Positions 48,814 through 61,040 of a stretch of DNA of 64,000 bases are shown here, in pieces. Source of the DNA: Halolamina pelagica (GTDB lineage: Archaea; Halobacteriota; Halobacteria; Halobacteriales; Haloferacaceae); assembly GCF_001307315.1 (NCBI RefSeq), contig NZ_LGUC01000002.1, positions 248,001 through 312,000 of the forward strand, written 5' to 3'. A program made the translations under genes and the position numbers. The number at the start of each line of letters is the position of its first letter. Position 1 is the first letter of the stretch. The notes below the pieces were generated by a model. That model searched no databases and was not told the DNA's origin. It saw only the letters and a list, made by a program, of their open reading frames with translations.

Positions 48814-50743
48814 CTACCCCGGTCGGAAGAGCGATCGAACGAGGGCACGTAGATCCCGATCGACCGACGTGGCGTCCGTGGTCACCAGCGCGTCGAAGTA
48901 CTCCGGATCGCCGTCCGCATCCGGATCCACGTACACGCCGTACACCGGGAACGAGCAGGCGGCCAGTTCGTCCCTGTAGGCGTCGGTCGAGTCGGGTTCG
49001 CCGTCCGTGACGACGAACACCAGCGGCACAGCGCCTCTCCCGGTGTCGAGCAGCGATTTCGCGGCCGCGAGCGTCTCCGACAACGGGGTGGTACCACAAG
49101 CATCTCGGCGCATGAACCGGCGGACGTGATTCCCCGGATCACCCCGACCGGCACTTCCAGATACGGGAGGCTCTCGTACAGCGACAGCAGGCCCGTATCG
49201 ACGTCGGCCTCGCTGAACGCCGAGAGCAGCTGGCCGACCGCCTGCTCTGCCGCCTCGAGGCGGGCTCCGTCCATGGACCCCGATCGGTCCAGCACGATCA
49301 GGCAGGTGTAGTCCCGTTCGTCACCGCCTGTTCGCCGCTGAAACACACGATTGTCCCCCGGACGGCATTGGTGACTCTGGAACTGTCCACGCGACCGGTC
49401 CGGCGACCGCCTTCGAACCGAGTCCGCCGACGCCGTCGGAGTTTGGCGTCGAGGTCGGCCGCCAGCTGTCTCGCCCGCCGTTGCGCGTTCGCCCACCGCT
49501 CGTGGGCATCGCCCGCGTCGGACTTCTCCCCGATCCCGATGCGCTCGACTCCGGTCGACTCGTCGCGGACGAACTGGCGCAGCGACTTCGCAGCCGCTTC
49601 CAGCGTGGCCGTGGACTGATCACTGCGACGGCGGGCGACGTTTCCGGCCTGCCGAGCTCGCTGCCGGAGCTCCCGCTGTGCAACGGCTCCCGGGGGCAAC
49701 CGTGATCGGTCCTCGTCCGTGTCCGCATCGCCGCCGGTTGTGCTGGCCGTCGACGCCCCGTCGGCACCGGCGTGGGCTGCTCGCTCACGCCCGTCACGGA
49801 CGTACTCCCGCGCCTGTTCACTGTCGGGGAGGGCGGTCGCTCGTCTGGACGCACCGAACGTGTCGGTGTCGGCGTCCTGTGGACGGACGACCATCTGGTC
49901 AACGGGCCGGTGTTGGATCGCCGGAAGTGGGTCGAGTCGGTCCCGGACGTGCTCGAAGAAGCGAGCAGCGATATCGACGCGCTCGACACCGTCCGGTTCG
50001 GCCAGCATCGTGGCGACGTACTCATCCAACGCGGGTTCAAGCTCCCGTAGAACGTCCTCCCGGCCGTCTCTGACCTGCCTGGTCGGGTCTGCCGGATCGA
50101 CGAGCTCCGCAAACCGGTCGCCACGGGTGAACCCGCGGTCGAGGATGCCGACTTTCAGCCCTTCGAGGACGGTGTACTCTCCACGGACGGGAGGATCGGC
50201 GCCCGCCCCCGTGGCAGGGCCGAGTTCGAACAGCGCCGCGAACCGGCGGTGGCGGTCCTCGGCCAGTTTGCGGAACGTCCTGTTCAACAGCACCAGGTCG
50301 TTGGTGACGTTGAACTCGTTGGCAATCTGGGTCTCGACGACGGCGTCCTCGGCGGCGTTGTAGATCGTCCGAAAAACCGGCGTCCACTCGGGGCGAACGT
50401 CGTCGAGCAGCTCGTGAAACCGTGCGAAATCCGAATAGAGCACGTGGCCGAGTTCGTGGAACAGCAGCCCGACCTGCACCCGCTTGTTCCAGACTGCCGG
50501 CGGGAGGTCCGTTCCTGGCTGGTCGTACGCCCGCGTCGGGATCCGGATCTCGTACGCTTCGCCCGGGCGGTCGTCGACCACACAGCAGGCACCGTCCTCC
50601 ACGAAGCTGACAGACACGGACACCGCTCTGGGCGTACAGAGCCCGGCCAGCCGTTCGAGCGTGTCCCGCCGGCTCTCGGAGGCCCGTTCGGCCGTCGAAA
50701 GCGAGGCGAGCTCCACGTCCGAGGTTTCGGGTGTGACTTGCAC
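48814..50743 (-). CDS. NorD/CobT-like VWA protein with HExxH domain, two frameshifts
   Basis: 643 residues after repair. Residues 1 to about 260 form a metallopeptidase-like domain with the zinc motif LLFHELGHVLYSD (HELGH at 96-100) and NAAEDAVVETQIANEFN, where a third ligand could lie. A charged, disordered linker is followed by a C-terminal VWA domain with MIDAS LDRSGSMDG and VFVVTDGEPDSTDAY. Breaks in C runs at 49355-49359 (repair: RGDNRVFQRRTGGDERDY) and 49132-49135 (repair: GVIRGNHVRRFMRRDACG) leave 644 codons. It begins 2 bases after the MoxR ATPase gene; such pairs remodel or insert cofactors into target complexes. Confidence 0.85.
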
Positions 50744-50745
50744 TG

Positions 50746-51662
50746 TTAGAGGCGTTTCGCGATGTAGGTCTCGACCAGCGTCTCGTCGTACTCGGAGACG
50801 CGGGCCACCAGTTCGCTCTTGGCAGCCGCTTTCAGGTCCATGAAGTCGTCCTGGATGAACTGAGCGATCCTGACGAGCTCGCGCGTGGTCACGGGCGTCG
50901 AGAGCTCGCCGTCGACGTACGCTTCGCGCAGTCGCCCCGCGAGCGCCACGAGGTCCTCGACCTCCTGCCTGCGGGCGTCGTCGAGCCCCGTCCGGTCGAG
51001 GATCAGGTCGGTCTCCACCTCGGCCGGGAGATACGTCAGTTTGATGTGGCGGAACCGGTCTTCGAACGCGTCGTTCAGCTCGTAGGTCCCCTGGTAGCCG
51101 GGGTTTGCGGTCGCAACGACCCGGAACTCCGGGTGGGGCTCGATCGTCTCGCCCGTCTGCGGGATCGTCAGCGAGCGGGTCTGTCGCTGCTCCATGACGG
51201 CGTTGAGCGCAGCGACCGTGTTCGCGTCGGCGGCGTTGATCTCGTCGAGCAGCAGGACGCCCCCTCCCGGACCGCCCGCGTCAGCGGCCCGTCGATCCAC
51301 TCCGTCCGAGTGCCGCCGTCGTCGGAGCTCAACAGATGGAGGTGGCCGAGCAGGTCCTCCTTGTACGTCGTCTCCGAGAGGGTGATACGGTACAGCGGGC
51401 GGTTCGTCTGCGCACAGAGATACTTCGCCAAGTAGCTCTTGCCGACCCCCGGTGGCCCCTTCAGCACCACGTTCATCCCGAGCGCCAGCGCGCGAGTGAC
51501 GATCTCCACGTCCGTCCGACCGCCGGCGACCGAGCGCCGGTGGTACGTCTCCTGTGTGATCTCTGGGACCATCGGGTGCCCGGTCGGTTCGAGCACCGCC
51601 AAGTTCCCGAACGTCTCCGTAGTCGCTGCCCCGACGGTCTGCGTTGAATCCTCCGTACTCAT
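50746..51662 (-). CDS. MoxR/NorQ/CbbQ-type AAA+ ATPase, one frameshift
   Basis: 305 residues after repair. Walker A is VVLKGPPGVGKSYLAKYL (GxxGxGKS at 69-76), Walker B VLLLDEINAADANTV, sensor 1 VVATANPGYQG, and the arginine-finger region DAFEDRFRHIKL. The C run at 51260-51264 is one short; repair gives VREGGVLLLDEINAA. The ring-forming ATPase acts with VWA partners, here the next gene, to remodel proteins. The 199-base gap to the plus-strand HEAT gene must hold both promoters. Confidence 0.9.
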
Positions 51663-51861
51663 GATGATCTGCGTCGCGCGGCGACGACATCTGGATGTAC
51701 AGCACGATACCCATACCGGTTCTACCGTCGGCGTTCACCCACGCCGAAGCAGGCCGATCCGACTCGGGAGGACGAAGGCTGCCGGGTCGATGGGCCGTTG
51801 TCGGTCGTCTCGACCGGACTCGGGGAAAGGGTTTGTCGGCTGCTCGTCGTCTCGCCGATAC

Positions 51862-54800
51862 ATGGATCTCGAAGGCGTCGAACGATGTGCGACGGAGCTC
51901 CGGGCCGGCGAACGGGACCCCGGATCGGTCGTCGACGACGTTCTCCCGGCGCTGACCGCACGACCGCGGCTAGTCCGCACGCGGGCGCTCGAAGTGGCGA
52001 CGACGGCCGCTGAGCGGGCGCCGGAGAAATCCCGCGCGGTGATCGAGTCGCTCCGGTCGGGACTCGACGCCGACGCCGAGCTGACCACCCACGAGATCGA
52101 GACGCTCGACCGGATCGCGGGTCACTCCCCGCGGGCGATGGCCGACTGCGTCCAACCCCTCGTGAGCGCGATCAGCGACGAGGGAGCGTCGGACCGGGCG
52201 GCGGCCGCGGCGACGGTTCTCGCGACGATCGCGGCCGGCGAGCCGGGGCTGCTACAGGGGGCAGTCCGCCCGCTCGTCGACGGGATCGATGCCGACTCTC
52301 AATCCGGCAGAGACTGTGCGTGGGCACTCAGACGGCTCGATACCGCGGAGCCGGCGGTCACCCGCCCCATAGTCGCCGACGCCGTCTGGACGCTCCAGGA
52401 CGGTGACGACACAGCCAAACGCGACGCGCTCTATCGACTCGCGCAGTTGGGCCGGATCGTCCCGGAGCGCATCCCCGACCCGGCGATGGACGAGATTGCG
52501 GCCCGCACCTCGGCCGCGGAACCGGCCGTCCGTGCTGCTGCCGTCACCACGCTCGCGGCGATCGGCGGACGGCCGCCGGAGCCTGTTCTCGAACGCGGCG
52601 CCGAGCTCGACGGCGGGAATCTCTACACCGGAATCGGCTCCAGCGAGACGGACAAGCTGCTCCGGGACAGCCTCCGCCCCCTCGGAACGGCTGCGTTCAA
52701 CCGACTCACACCGTATCGTGATCGCCTCGAGTCGGCGATCGTCGACCCGGCTCCGGAGGTGCGGGCCGCAGCGCTCGACGCCGTCCGAACGCTCGGCCGG
52801 GAGCGACCGGGATGGCTCCGGTCGATCGTCGACGACCACAGAGCGATGCGCTCCGCCGCCGAACGCACGGTTCGGCGACGGTTCGTCTCAGTGCTGCAGG
52901 TGTCGACCCGTGGCGCCTCCGGCGCCTATCGTGAGCAGGTGGCGACCGACCTGCTCCGGACGTTGGGCGACGCCGACGTGACCACCGCTCTCCGCGCAGT
53001 TGCGGGGCTCAGGGCGCTACTCGAAGCCACTGGTGATCAGGAGGCGCCAGTCCCTGACCCCGAGGCAGTTCGGGACGCACTGCTGGCCCGACTGCTGACG
53101 AGTGACGGCGACCTCATGAACGAGCTCATCGACACCGTGTTGCATCTCGATCAGGAGAACGTGATCGAGATCACGTCCAGCAAGATCGCTGTCGTTCTGG
53201 ACCGCTTTCACGCACGCCTCGCCAGTCCCGAGACGACGATCGAGAACGTGGGCGGGATTGCCCAGTTCCTCGCCGAGACGATCGGTGAGATCGACATGGC
53301 ACGGGAACTGATCGAGCGGGCACCGGAGGCGGAGTTCGAGATCCCGGACGAACTCGATACTGCGCCCGTGTTCCGACTGCTCGTAGAGAACGCCAGCGAC
53401 TGGGGGACGACGCCGCGCTTTGGGAGACCCTCGCCTCGGCGTACACCGATCCGGAAGCGTTCGACGCGGAGGAGTTCCGGACCGATATCGTCGAGGCGTT
53501 TCTCGACGCGGAGAACCCCGACCTGGGAGCCGCCGCCGACCTGCTCCGGGCGCTAATCGAGGAGCTCGAAGCCGACTCGTCGCCGTACTGGAACACTGCC
53601 GACGGGATCAACACGATCGAGGCGCTCCTCACTCGGCACCCTCGCGTCGCCGAGGAGTGCCGGGCGGCACTCTACGAGCTGGCGGTCGACACGGAGAAAC
53701 GGGGGGTCGTCGGGTTCCGCCTCCTCGGGACTGCCTGCCTCGCGGCCCCGCCCGCCGGCGAACGCTGGCGTCGTCGCCTCGAAGACCAACTTGATACCCC
53801 CGAGCGAGAAACCTCGAGCCACGCGTGGCTCGCGGGGGCAGTGCTCGTCTGCAGTGCCGACCCGGACCAACGAGCGTACGCGAAACGACGACTGCTGTCG
53901 GCTATCGCGCAGGGCGAGTCGGGGCCGGTGTCGGACGTGCTCGGGCGCATCTGTGACACGGTGGGTGCGCCGCCGACGAGCGTCGCCGCGGAACTGGCGG
54001 TCGCCGAACCGAAACGGACACTCGAAATACTGACGCACAGTTCGCCACCGAACCAGACAGGGCAGGAAATCGTGACGCAGGTAGTTCGGTCACTCCCGAG
54101 CCACCCGTCAGGGAGCGTCCGAGCGGTGGTCGAGGAGTATCTCGAGTCGACGACCGCAGCCGACACTGTCCCCTCGGCCATTCGCACCGAGTATAGTCAC
54201 GTGTTCCTCCGATTCGGTTCGGACGCACTCCGTGAATCAGTGCTGTGTCACCTCCGAGAGCAGGCCGACAAGTGCGGTCGTGCGGGGCTCACCGTCGACG
54301 CCGCGACGCTGGCCGCCGTCGGGGCACTTCGGCGTCACCCGGTCCGCCGAATCCGGGAGACGGCCGCGACCCTTCACGACCGACTCGACGCCGGGGCCCG
54401 ATCCCCGGGAACGCCGCGCCAGACTGGCGTCGTCGGGACGGCGGCGGCCGATGCCGGTTCGACCGTCCTCGAACCGCGCATTCTCGAGCCGGTGACGGTC
54501 CGCCGGCTCGGGGACGAACTGCTGACGACGGCGACCGCCCCCTCGGCGGCCGTGGTGGACTCCCTGAGAACCACTGCGAGAGACGGTGAGCCGCCGGCAG
54601 CCGCGGCGGCGCTCCGGACGCTGCGGACGCTGCTTCGGGCGGGCCGGGTGGACTGGGAGCGGATCGAGGGCGTCGTCGTGACGCAGTTGACCGACCCACA
54701 CCGACTCGTTCGACGGATCGCCGCCCGTGGCCTGCTCACCGCAGCGCACCTCGGCGACCTAGAGGGCGACCGGTCCTTCGTCGTCGACCGGCTCAGCGCG

Positions 54801-56041
54801 GACACCGCGACGAGCGGCATCCTCGCCCGGCTGCTCGCCCTCTCCCCGCCCGCCGAGTGGCACGCCCCGTCGGTGGCCGCCAACGCCCTGATCAAGGCGC
54901 TGTTCGAGAGCCCCACCGCCGCACAGCGACACGCATGCGGCGTGGTGTTCCGCCGACTGGTAAACAGCGCGCCGGAGCAGTCTCGTGCCGCGGTCGATTC
55001 CGGGCTCGACCTGCTCGACGAGGGGAAGGGTCACGCGTTGAGTGCGTACCACCTGTTGCTCGCCTTCGGCGACCAGATCGAGGACCACGGTCGCCTCGTG
55101 GGCTCCCACGACGAGCTCGTCTCGGCGATGATCAGCAACGCGTTACAGACCGGCATTCCGGGGAACTGGGGCCCCGACACCGAGTTCTTGCACGACGAGG
55201 CGACCGTGACGGACCCGATCGAACTGACGACCGTCTGGCGGGCCGCGCTTCGGGTCGCCGCTGTCGGGGGGCTGCCCGTGTACAAGCGGGCCCTGGACCC
55301 CCGGACGAACTGACGGACACCGACCTAGTCACCGTCGACTCGGTCCGTTCGTTCCTCCGGAACGCGTCCGAACAGCCCGTCGAGGAGTTCGGCGAGGCGC
55401 TCCTGCAGGCGCTTTCGCAGTCGCAACTGGAGCGGTTGGTCAGTCGCTGGACGAGCGATGCGTTCGCGCCGTCGACGGAGCTCGCTCGCCGGGAGGTTTC
55501 GATGCTCCCGGCGTTCGCTGCCGTCGATGAGCGCGCCGACCAGAACAGCCACCGATATCTCGACCTGGCGCTGGCCGCGGCCGAGCGCGACGACGAGGGG
55601 CTGAGAAAAATCGCCATCGAGGCGCTCAGCGACCTCGCCGAGCAGGGGCTGCTGTCGGCGTGGGCGTTCACGTCCCGGCTGATCGCCCACGTCGACGACC
55701 CGAGCGGCTGGGTTCGGCGCCGTGTCGCCGAGGAGCTCGCGACCCACGTGTCGGAGGGGCACTTGTCCGCCAGTTGGCTCCTGCGGTGGGCTGAGGCTGA
55801 ACTGACCGATCCAGACGGGCTCGGGGCACAGACGGCGGCGATGGCGGTCGGAGCCTTCGGTGTCGAAGCGGCACGGCACCGACGGGACTGTCTGGCTCTC
55901 GTCGAGACGGCGTACGAAACGGGCCAGCCGATCCTCGACTCACGGCTCCTCGAGGCAGCGAGCCGGCTCGTGGAGGCGTCCCCCGGCCTCGCGGACCGCT
56001 GTGAGATCGGGCGTGAGCAACTGCAGACCGTCGAGGGGTAA
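51862..56041 (+). CDS. Giant HEAT/ARM-type alpha-solenoid protein, two frameshifts
   Basis: 1393 residues after repair, made almost entirely of HEAT-like helical pairs, for example PAPEVRAAALDAVRTLGRER, DPHRLVRRIAARGLLTAAHL and DDPSGWVRRRVAEELATHVS. No signal, membrane segment or catalytic motif is visible, so it should be a cytosolic scaffold. The frame breaks in the G run at 53402-53406 (repair: ASDWGDDAALWETLASAY) and the C run at 55298-55302 (repair: RALDPPDELTDTDLVTVD). It is divergent from the MoxR/VWA pair and followed by a second HEAT gene, suggesting a platform or substrate of that remodelling system or of the nearby ubiquitin-like system. Confidence 0.8.
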
Positions 56042-56095
56042 CCACGCCCCTGCCCGCAACGTTTACCCGTCGGACGGCGAAGCCCAGATAGAGCG

Positions 56096-58737
56096 ATGGG
56101 GGCCCGGCAGAACGACTCGGCGGTGGAGACGCTTTTGGGTGCTGCCCGCGAGGGGAAGGAGACGCCGGCACAGCTCCGGTCCCGTCGGCACGCCGTCGCG
56201 GTGGCGCGGGACGCGCCGGCGGCGGCCGCCGAGCATCTGCGGACGGTCTGGGAGATCTACTTCGCGGAGATCGACCGACAGGTCTCGGCCGTCGACGAGT
56301 TCGCACAGATCGACGACTACTCGACCGACATCCGTGCGACCTGTGCCGAGGTGTTCCTCGCGGTCGCCGACACCGACGGGCAGCGATTCACCGGTCACCA
56401 GTCGGCCCTCCTGCGCGCGCTGCGGGTGGAGTCGATCGAACCGATCCGTGAGACGTTGATCGAGACGGCCGGGTCGCTCGTCGAGCAAGGGATCGCTCCC
56501 GACCGGGAGCTCGTCGACGTGCTCTGCGAGATCGGAAAAACGACCGAGCAGACGGGGACGGGGGCGCAGTTGCGACGGTGCTGGGAACGTACGCGGCCCC
56601 CGAGTTCGACGAACCGATACAGCGGCACGCCGCGAGTGCACTCGAGTCCATCGTAGAACACCAGCGGGCGTATTTCGCTATCTCCACGCTGCGTGAACTC
56701 GGCCGGATCGCCGTCGACAACGGGTACGACGATCTCTCGATGACTGCGGTCGACCGGCTGGCTGCCGTCGTTGACCAGCACATGCTGACTGACGAGGATG
56801 GGGACGAACCGCTTCAGCGGGTCCGTGAGGCGTTTCTCACGGCCGCGGAGGCGAACGACTGGGCAGCTGCCGAGTCGACGTACCTGCTCGAAACGGCGGT
56901 GGACGCCGGGCCGGTGGTGAACACGGAGATGATGGGCCCGATATTCGAGGCGGGCGTCGACATCGACGACGAAGGGCGGCTGCAGGAACTGATGGAGTTC
57001 GCCTCGGATGCGACGTTCGACCTCGAGGCGATGATCCGATTCGCAGCGTTGACCGAACTCAAGAGGATCGGCGCCGGTACTGACTCGACTGCGGTCAGGC
57101 GGGAGGTACTGGGGGTTCTCGACCGGATCGTCAGGGAGAGCGAGAAACTGCACCTCAGCCTCGTCGCTACGCTCAAAATCGGGGAGGTGGGCGAGTGTAT
57201 CGCGGATACGACGCTTCGCCGGGATGCGATCGCGATGCTCGAACGGGCACTGGAGACGGACGAGTACCTCGCGAGAAGCGCGGCCGCGGACGCGCTCGGC
57301 GACGTTGCAGCGTCCAGCACCTCGATATCGCTACTGGATCGGGTCCTCGACGTACTCCGTGTCGAGTTCACCGCAGGGGAACCGGAGCCACTCCACAGCG
57401 TACGGAAACCGATTCGGCAGATCGGTATCCGGACCGACGACCCCGAGGGACAGGCGATGGTGCTCGCACTCGTCCGGTCGCTCGTGAGCAGAGAGCGCGA
57501 CGGCGCAGTCGAGATCCTCAAAGACGCCCCGAAACTGCTGGAAGCACTCGACCAGCGCCTCGCACCCGAGGCCCTCGACGTCATTCGGGCCGCCGTGTGG
57601 AACGGCTACCACCACGTGAGCGCCTCGGGCGTGGACGCCGTTTCCGGCGCTTGGCTCGCGGCACAACCCGCCGAGACCCAGCGAGCGATACGGCGAACGC
57701 TGTTTGACGCCGCGCTTCACGACGACGCGAGCCCGCTGGCGAAGCAGAAAGTAATCCAAACGCACCTGGAGTTCGTCGACGAGGGGGTGACAGCCAGCTA
57801 CTCGTCCCCGTGCTGGGCTACCTTGCGGCGGCAGATCACGACGTGGTCCGGCTGTTCGCGATGGCGGCGCTCGCCCGACAGTCGACCGACCGCGCGGACG
57901 CCATTCTCGGCAGTTTCCTGGAGGACGACGAGACCGCCGTCAACCTCGCGATGGCGTGGGGGCGGGGTGACCTCCCGGTCGACCCCCGTCGGCGGCGACG
58001 GACCACGAGGACGCGTTGACAGCGATAAACGTCGCTGCGGCTTCCGATCAGGAGCGGACCGAGCAGGTCGTCCTGTCCGAACTCCGGTTCACCTCGACGC
58101 CCGACGCCGAGATGGCTCTCTCGCCGGACGACGATTTGGACGTCGTTGTGGCCCACGTCCTCACGTCGGGGTCGCTCCAGTTCCGCCGCGAGACCGTCGA
58201 TCTGCTGCAGGAACACGCCGACGGGTTCCGAACCTCGGTCCGTCGACGCCTCGTCGAGACGCTGGCACTCGGGATGGTCGACGACAACGGGGCGGTCGGG
58301 AACGCCACCGCGAACGCGGTCGCGAGGCTGTGTGTGACGACTGACGACCGGCAGACGTGGGAACGGGGAGTCGAGGTACTCCGGACCGGGATCACTGACG
58401 GTCGGAGCCACGCCGTCAGCGGGGCCGCCGAGGCGCTCACCGAGATGGCCACGTCCGCGCCGCCAGAGGCACCCATCCAGCGCATCCGCGAGGCGCTCTA
58501 CGCCGCGATCATCAACGGGGGCGGATCGCCGCCGTCGCAGCGGTCGAAGGGATCGCCGAAGTCGGGGCGGACGCGCGCGACCTGCAACAGCTGCTCGTGT
58601 CGACCCCCGAATGTCGACCCACGCTCGGGAAGGCGAGCCGGGACAGCGACCTCTCCGATCGAGGGGTCTCGGTCGCGATCGACCTGGCGGCGACCACCGG
58701 CCCGAGCACGGCGAGGCCGTCGTCGGCCGAGGAGTGA
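56096..58737 (+). CDS. Second large HEAT-type alpha-solenoid protein, four frameshifts
   Basis: 881 residues after repair, again repeated helical pairs (ALETDEYLARSAAADALGDV, DHDVVRLFAMAALARQSTD) with no catalytic motif. One-base gaps lie within 56554-56564 (repair: GAVATVLGTYAAPEFDEP), at 57783-57787 (repair: DEGGDSQLLVPVLGYLAA), 57983-57987 (repair: VDPPSAATDHEDALTAIN) and 58517-58521 (repair: NGGRIAAVAAVEGIAEVG), giving 882 codons and a stop at 58737. It starts 54 bases after the first HEAT gene, so they probably form one transcription unit with the small acidic gene that follows. Confidence 0.78.
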
Positions 58738-58808
58738 TACTTAAACACTTCGCAGACTGTGGCTCGTCGGAGGGGTCGATGCGCCTCCAGCCAGTAGGAG
58801 GAGGTGTG

Positions 58809-59204
58809 ATGGCAGCAACGGACACCACGGCGGCCGACGACGACGAACAGGCTGACTCCCCGATCGAGGCACTCACACAGCGCCTGGCCGAACAGGCCGA
58901 GCACCAGGAGAACTTCCAGACGTTCCTCCGGGTCCGCTCGGACCCGGATGCCGACGCCGCAGAACAGTTCCAGGAGGACCTGATCGAGTTCATCAAGACC
59001 AAGATGGCCGAGGAGGATATCGGCGTTCCCGAGGCCGCGATCGCGCTCTGGGAACAGGTGGCGCTGATGGAGCGGAACGTTCGCGACGGCGACGGCGATG
59101 CCGGCGAGCCGTCCGCGATGCCCCAGCAGGGCGACTCCCGTGACGCGGCCCGGGACGACGGCGACAGCGACGCCGGGCTGCCGGACGACCCGGCGTTCCA
59201 GTGA
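58809..59204 (+). CDS. Small acidic hypothetical protein
   Basis: 131 residues, very acidic. A helical middle (about 25-95; LTQRLAEQAEHQENFQTFLR, EFIKTKMAEEDIGVPEAAIA) is flanked by disordered Asp-rich ends. The strong Shine-Dalgarno-like GGAGGAGGT just before the ATG at 58809 fixes the start. It is third in the HEAT operon and ends 39 bases from the convergent JAMM-E1 gene. It could be an adaptor or client of the neighbouring systems; no family recognised. Confidence 0.7.
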   Translation: MAATDTTAADDDEQADSPIEALTQRLAEQAEHQENFQTFLRVRSDPDADAAEQFQEDLIEFIKTKMAEEDIGVPEAAIALWEQVALMERNVRDGDGDAGEPSAMPQQGDSRDAARDDGDSDAGLPDDPAFQ

Positions 59205-59243
59205 GCCATCGGTCGTTCTCTTTTTTCGACGAGCGGAGCGGCG

Positions 59244-61037
59244 TCAGGATCGGCTCCTGAGCCGCCTGATCGCGACGAACGCCAGGACGGCCAGGCCTAG
59301 CAGCCACTTTCGCTCCCGCGCCGCCCGGCTGAGCCGACTCGCCCCCGACGGTGAGCGGTCGCTGGCTGAAGCCATCGAGGAGTCGGCTGTTTGCTGTGCT
59401 CCCGCTGCGCCGGGGTCGGCAGTCGAACCCCACGCCGTCGACTCGACGGCCTGCGCCGCCGGGCCGGCAGCCGACGCTGTGCCTGCCGGATCGGGCGCCG
59501 GGCCAGCCGTCCCGTCGTCGGGGGTTCCAGAATCACTCGACGCCTCCTGGAGCGTGTCGCCGGTGATCGTCGTCGCTTCGACCGCCTCCGCCTCGCTCGC
59601 GGGCGACGACACGTCGATGTCACCGCCGATCAGGGCGTCGGTCTCGAACGCCTGCTCGCCGACGCCGAGCATCCCGTCGGCGCCGCAGGTGATGCAGTCG
59701 TCCGACGGGTGCGTCCCCACGTCCACCAGTTCCTCGTCGAGCCCATCGAACCGGAGGTAGTCAGTCGGCGAACTGTAGCCGGTGACGAGTTTGGTGAACA
59801 GCCGGCTGATCGACGAGGCGGCCATCCCGTTGAGTGGGGTGATCGCGGGTTCCGGCGACCGGACGTCCTCGTCGATATAGCCCCGCTCGATGTCGGCCTC
59901 GATCTCGTCGTCGGACATCTCCTCGACCCGGAGGTGTTCCGGGTCGTTCCGACCCAGACAGTCCAGACACGCGGTGACGCCGGGGGCGACGAGCTGGATC
60001 AGCCCCCGCTCTTCGGTCACCCGCTCGTCGTCGTCGGTCTCGATGGCGACGCCGCCGTCGATGTAGTAGCGGAGGTGACGAGTGGCGAACTCGTTGCAGT
60101 AGAGGCGCGCACTCAGCCTGTCGACGGCGCCGATGACGACATCGCACTCGGCGAGAACGCGCTCGGGGACGGCCTGCACGCGGTCGTTGTAGGCCCGTAC
60201 CTCCGCGTCCGGGTTCGCCCGGACGACCTGCTCGCCGACAACGTCGACCTTGTCGCGGCCGATGTCGGCCGCCGTCGCCCCGTAGATGCGGGGGAGGTTC
60301 GACCGTTCGACGACGTCGGGATCCGCGAACACGAACTCCTGAACGCCGAAGCGTGCCAACTGCAGCGCCACCATCGACCCCAGTCCCCCGAGGCCGGCGA
60401 TCCCGACGGTGGTGTCAGCCACTTGCTGCTGGCCGTCGTCGGTGAGGGCCCTGATGGACCGGTCGTATCGGTCCGCATCGACCGACACGTCGGGCGCCGT
60501 GCTCGGCGTCTCGAGCGGCGTGTCGAGCGTCCACTCGCCGACGATGTCGACCCCGAGCCGGTCCCGCTGGGGCTCGGTCGGATCGGTGTACACCGCGGTA
60601 TCGACGCCGCGGTGACCGACGACGACGAACCCGAGCGGCGTCTCCGGGTAGAGTTTGCCCAGCCACTTTCGGTAGGACTCCATGATGTCGTCGTCGAGCG
60701 CGCTGAACCCCGGCCGCTGGCTGAAGGGGTGGCTGTGGACCATGATCGGTACCAGCCCCGCCTCCATCGCCGCCCCGAGCCGCTCACGCTCGACAGCAAG
60801 CTCCGGGCGAACGGCGCTCGACTCCATCACGGCACAGTCCTCGGCGGGGATCGGATCGATCTCGCGGGCGAGCAGTCGGCCGTGCTGGGGCTCGCAGTAG
60901 ATGTAGGCGAACCGCTCGATACCGTCGTCCTGGAGTGTCCAGTCCCGTAGCTGCGCCACCTGTGCTGCAGTCAGGACCAACTCCACGTCGTCGGCCACCT
61001 CGCCGCTCGTAACCGAGACTGTCGCTGACTGGTCCAT
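59244..61037 (-). CDS. JAMM-E1 fusion: ubiquitin-like activating enzyme with deubiquitinase domain and membrane anchor
   Basis: 597 residues, intact. Residues about 15-160 are a JAB/JAMM domain with MVHSHPFSQRPGFSALDDD (HxH at 101/103, Ser112, Asp115), the zinc site of isopeptidases. Residues about 185-455 are a ThiF/E1 adenylation domain: VGIAGLGGLGSMVALQLA (215-221), FADPDVVERSNLPR, DIGRDK, and zinc-knuckle pairs CLDC (357-360) and CITC (448-451). A low-complexity Ser/Ala/Gly linker leads to one C-terminal helix (LLGLAVLAFVAI) and a basic end, anchoring it to the membrane. It would activate the two ubiquitin-like proteins encoded upstream and process or remove them. It starts 3 bases after the E2-like stop. 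Confidence 0.9.
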   Translation of the reverse strand: MDQSATVSVTSGEVADDVELVLTAAQVAQLRDWTLQDDGIERFAYIYCEPQHGRLLAREIDPIPAEDCAVMESSAVRPELAVERERLGAAMEAGLVPIMVHSHPFSQRPGFSALDDDIMESYRKWLGKLYPETPLGFVVVGHRGVDTAVYTDPTEPQRDRLGVDIVGEWTLDTPLETPSTAPDVSVDADRYDRSIRALTDDGQQQVADTTVGIAGLGGLGSMVALQLARFGVQEFVFADPDVVERSNLPRIYGATAADIGRDKVDVVGEQVVRANPDAEVRAYNDRVQAVPERVLAECDVVIGAVDRLSARLYCNEFATRHLRYYIDGGVAIETDDDERVTEERGLIQLVAPGVTACLDCLGRNDPEHLRVEEMSDDEIEADIERGYIDEDVRSPEPAITPLNGMAASSISRLFTKLVTGYSSPTDYLRFDGLDEELVDVGTHPSDDCITCGADGMLGVGEQAFETDALIGGDIDVSSPASEAEAVEATTITGDTLQEASSDSGTPDDGTAGPAPDPAGTASAAGPAAQAVESTAWGSTADPGAAGAQQTADSSMASASDRSPSGASRLSRAARERKWLLGLAVLAFVAIRRLRSRS

Positions 61038-61040
61038 TTG

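Noticed and set aside
51439-51861. 141-codon extension before the first HEAT gene
   Set aside because: It runs antisense through the MoxR gene and has unnatural composition; the ATG at 51862 begins the helical repeats.
59391-60950. 519-codon plus-strand open frame opposite the JAMM-E1 gene
   Set aside because: High-G+C antisense shadow; no family motif, while the minus strand shows complete JAMM and E1 motifs.
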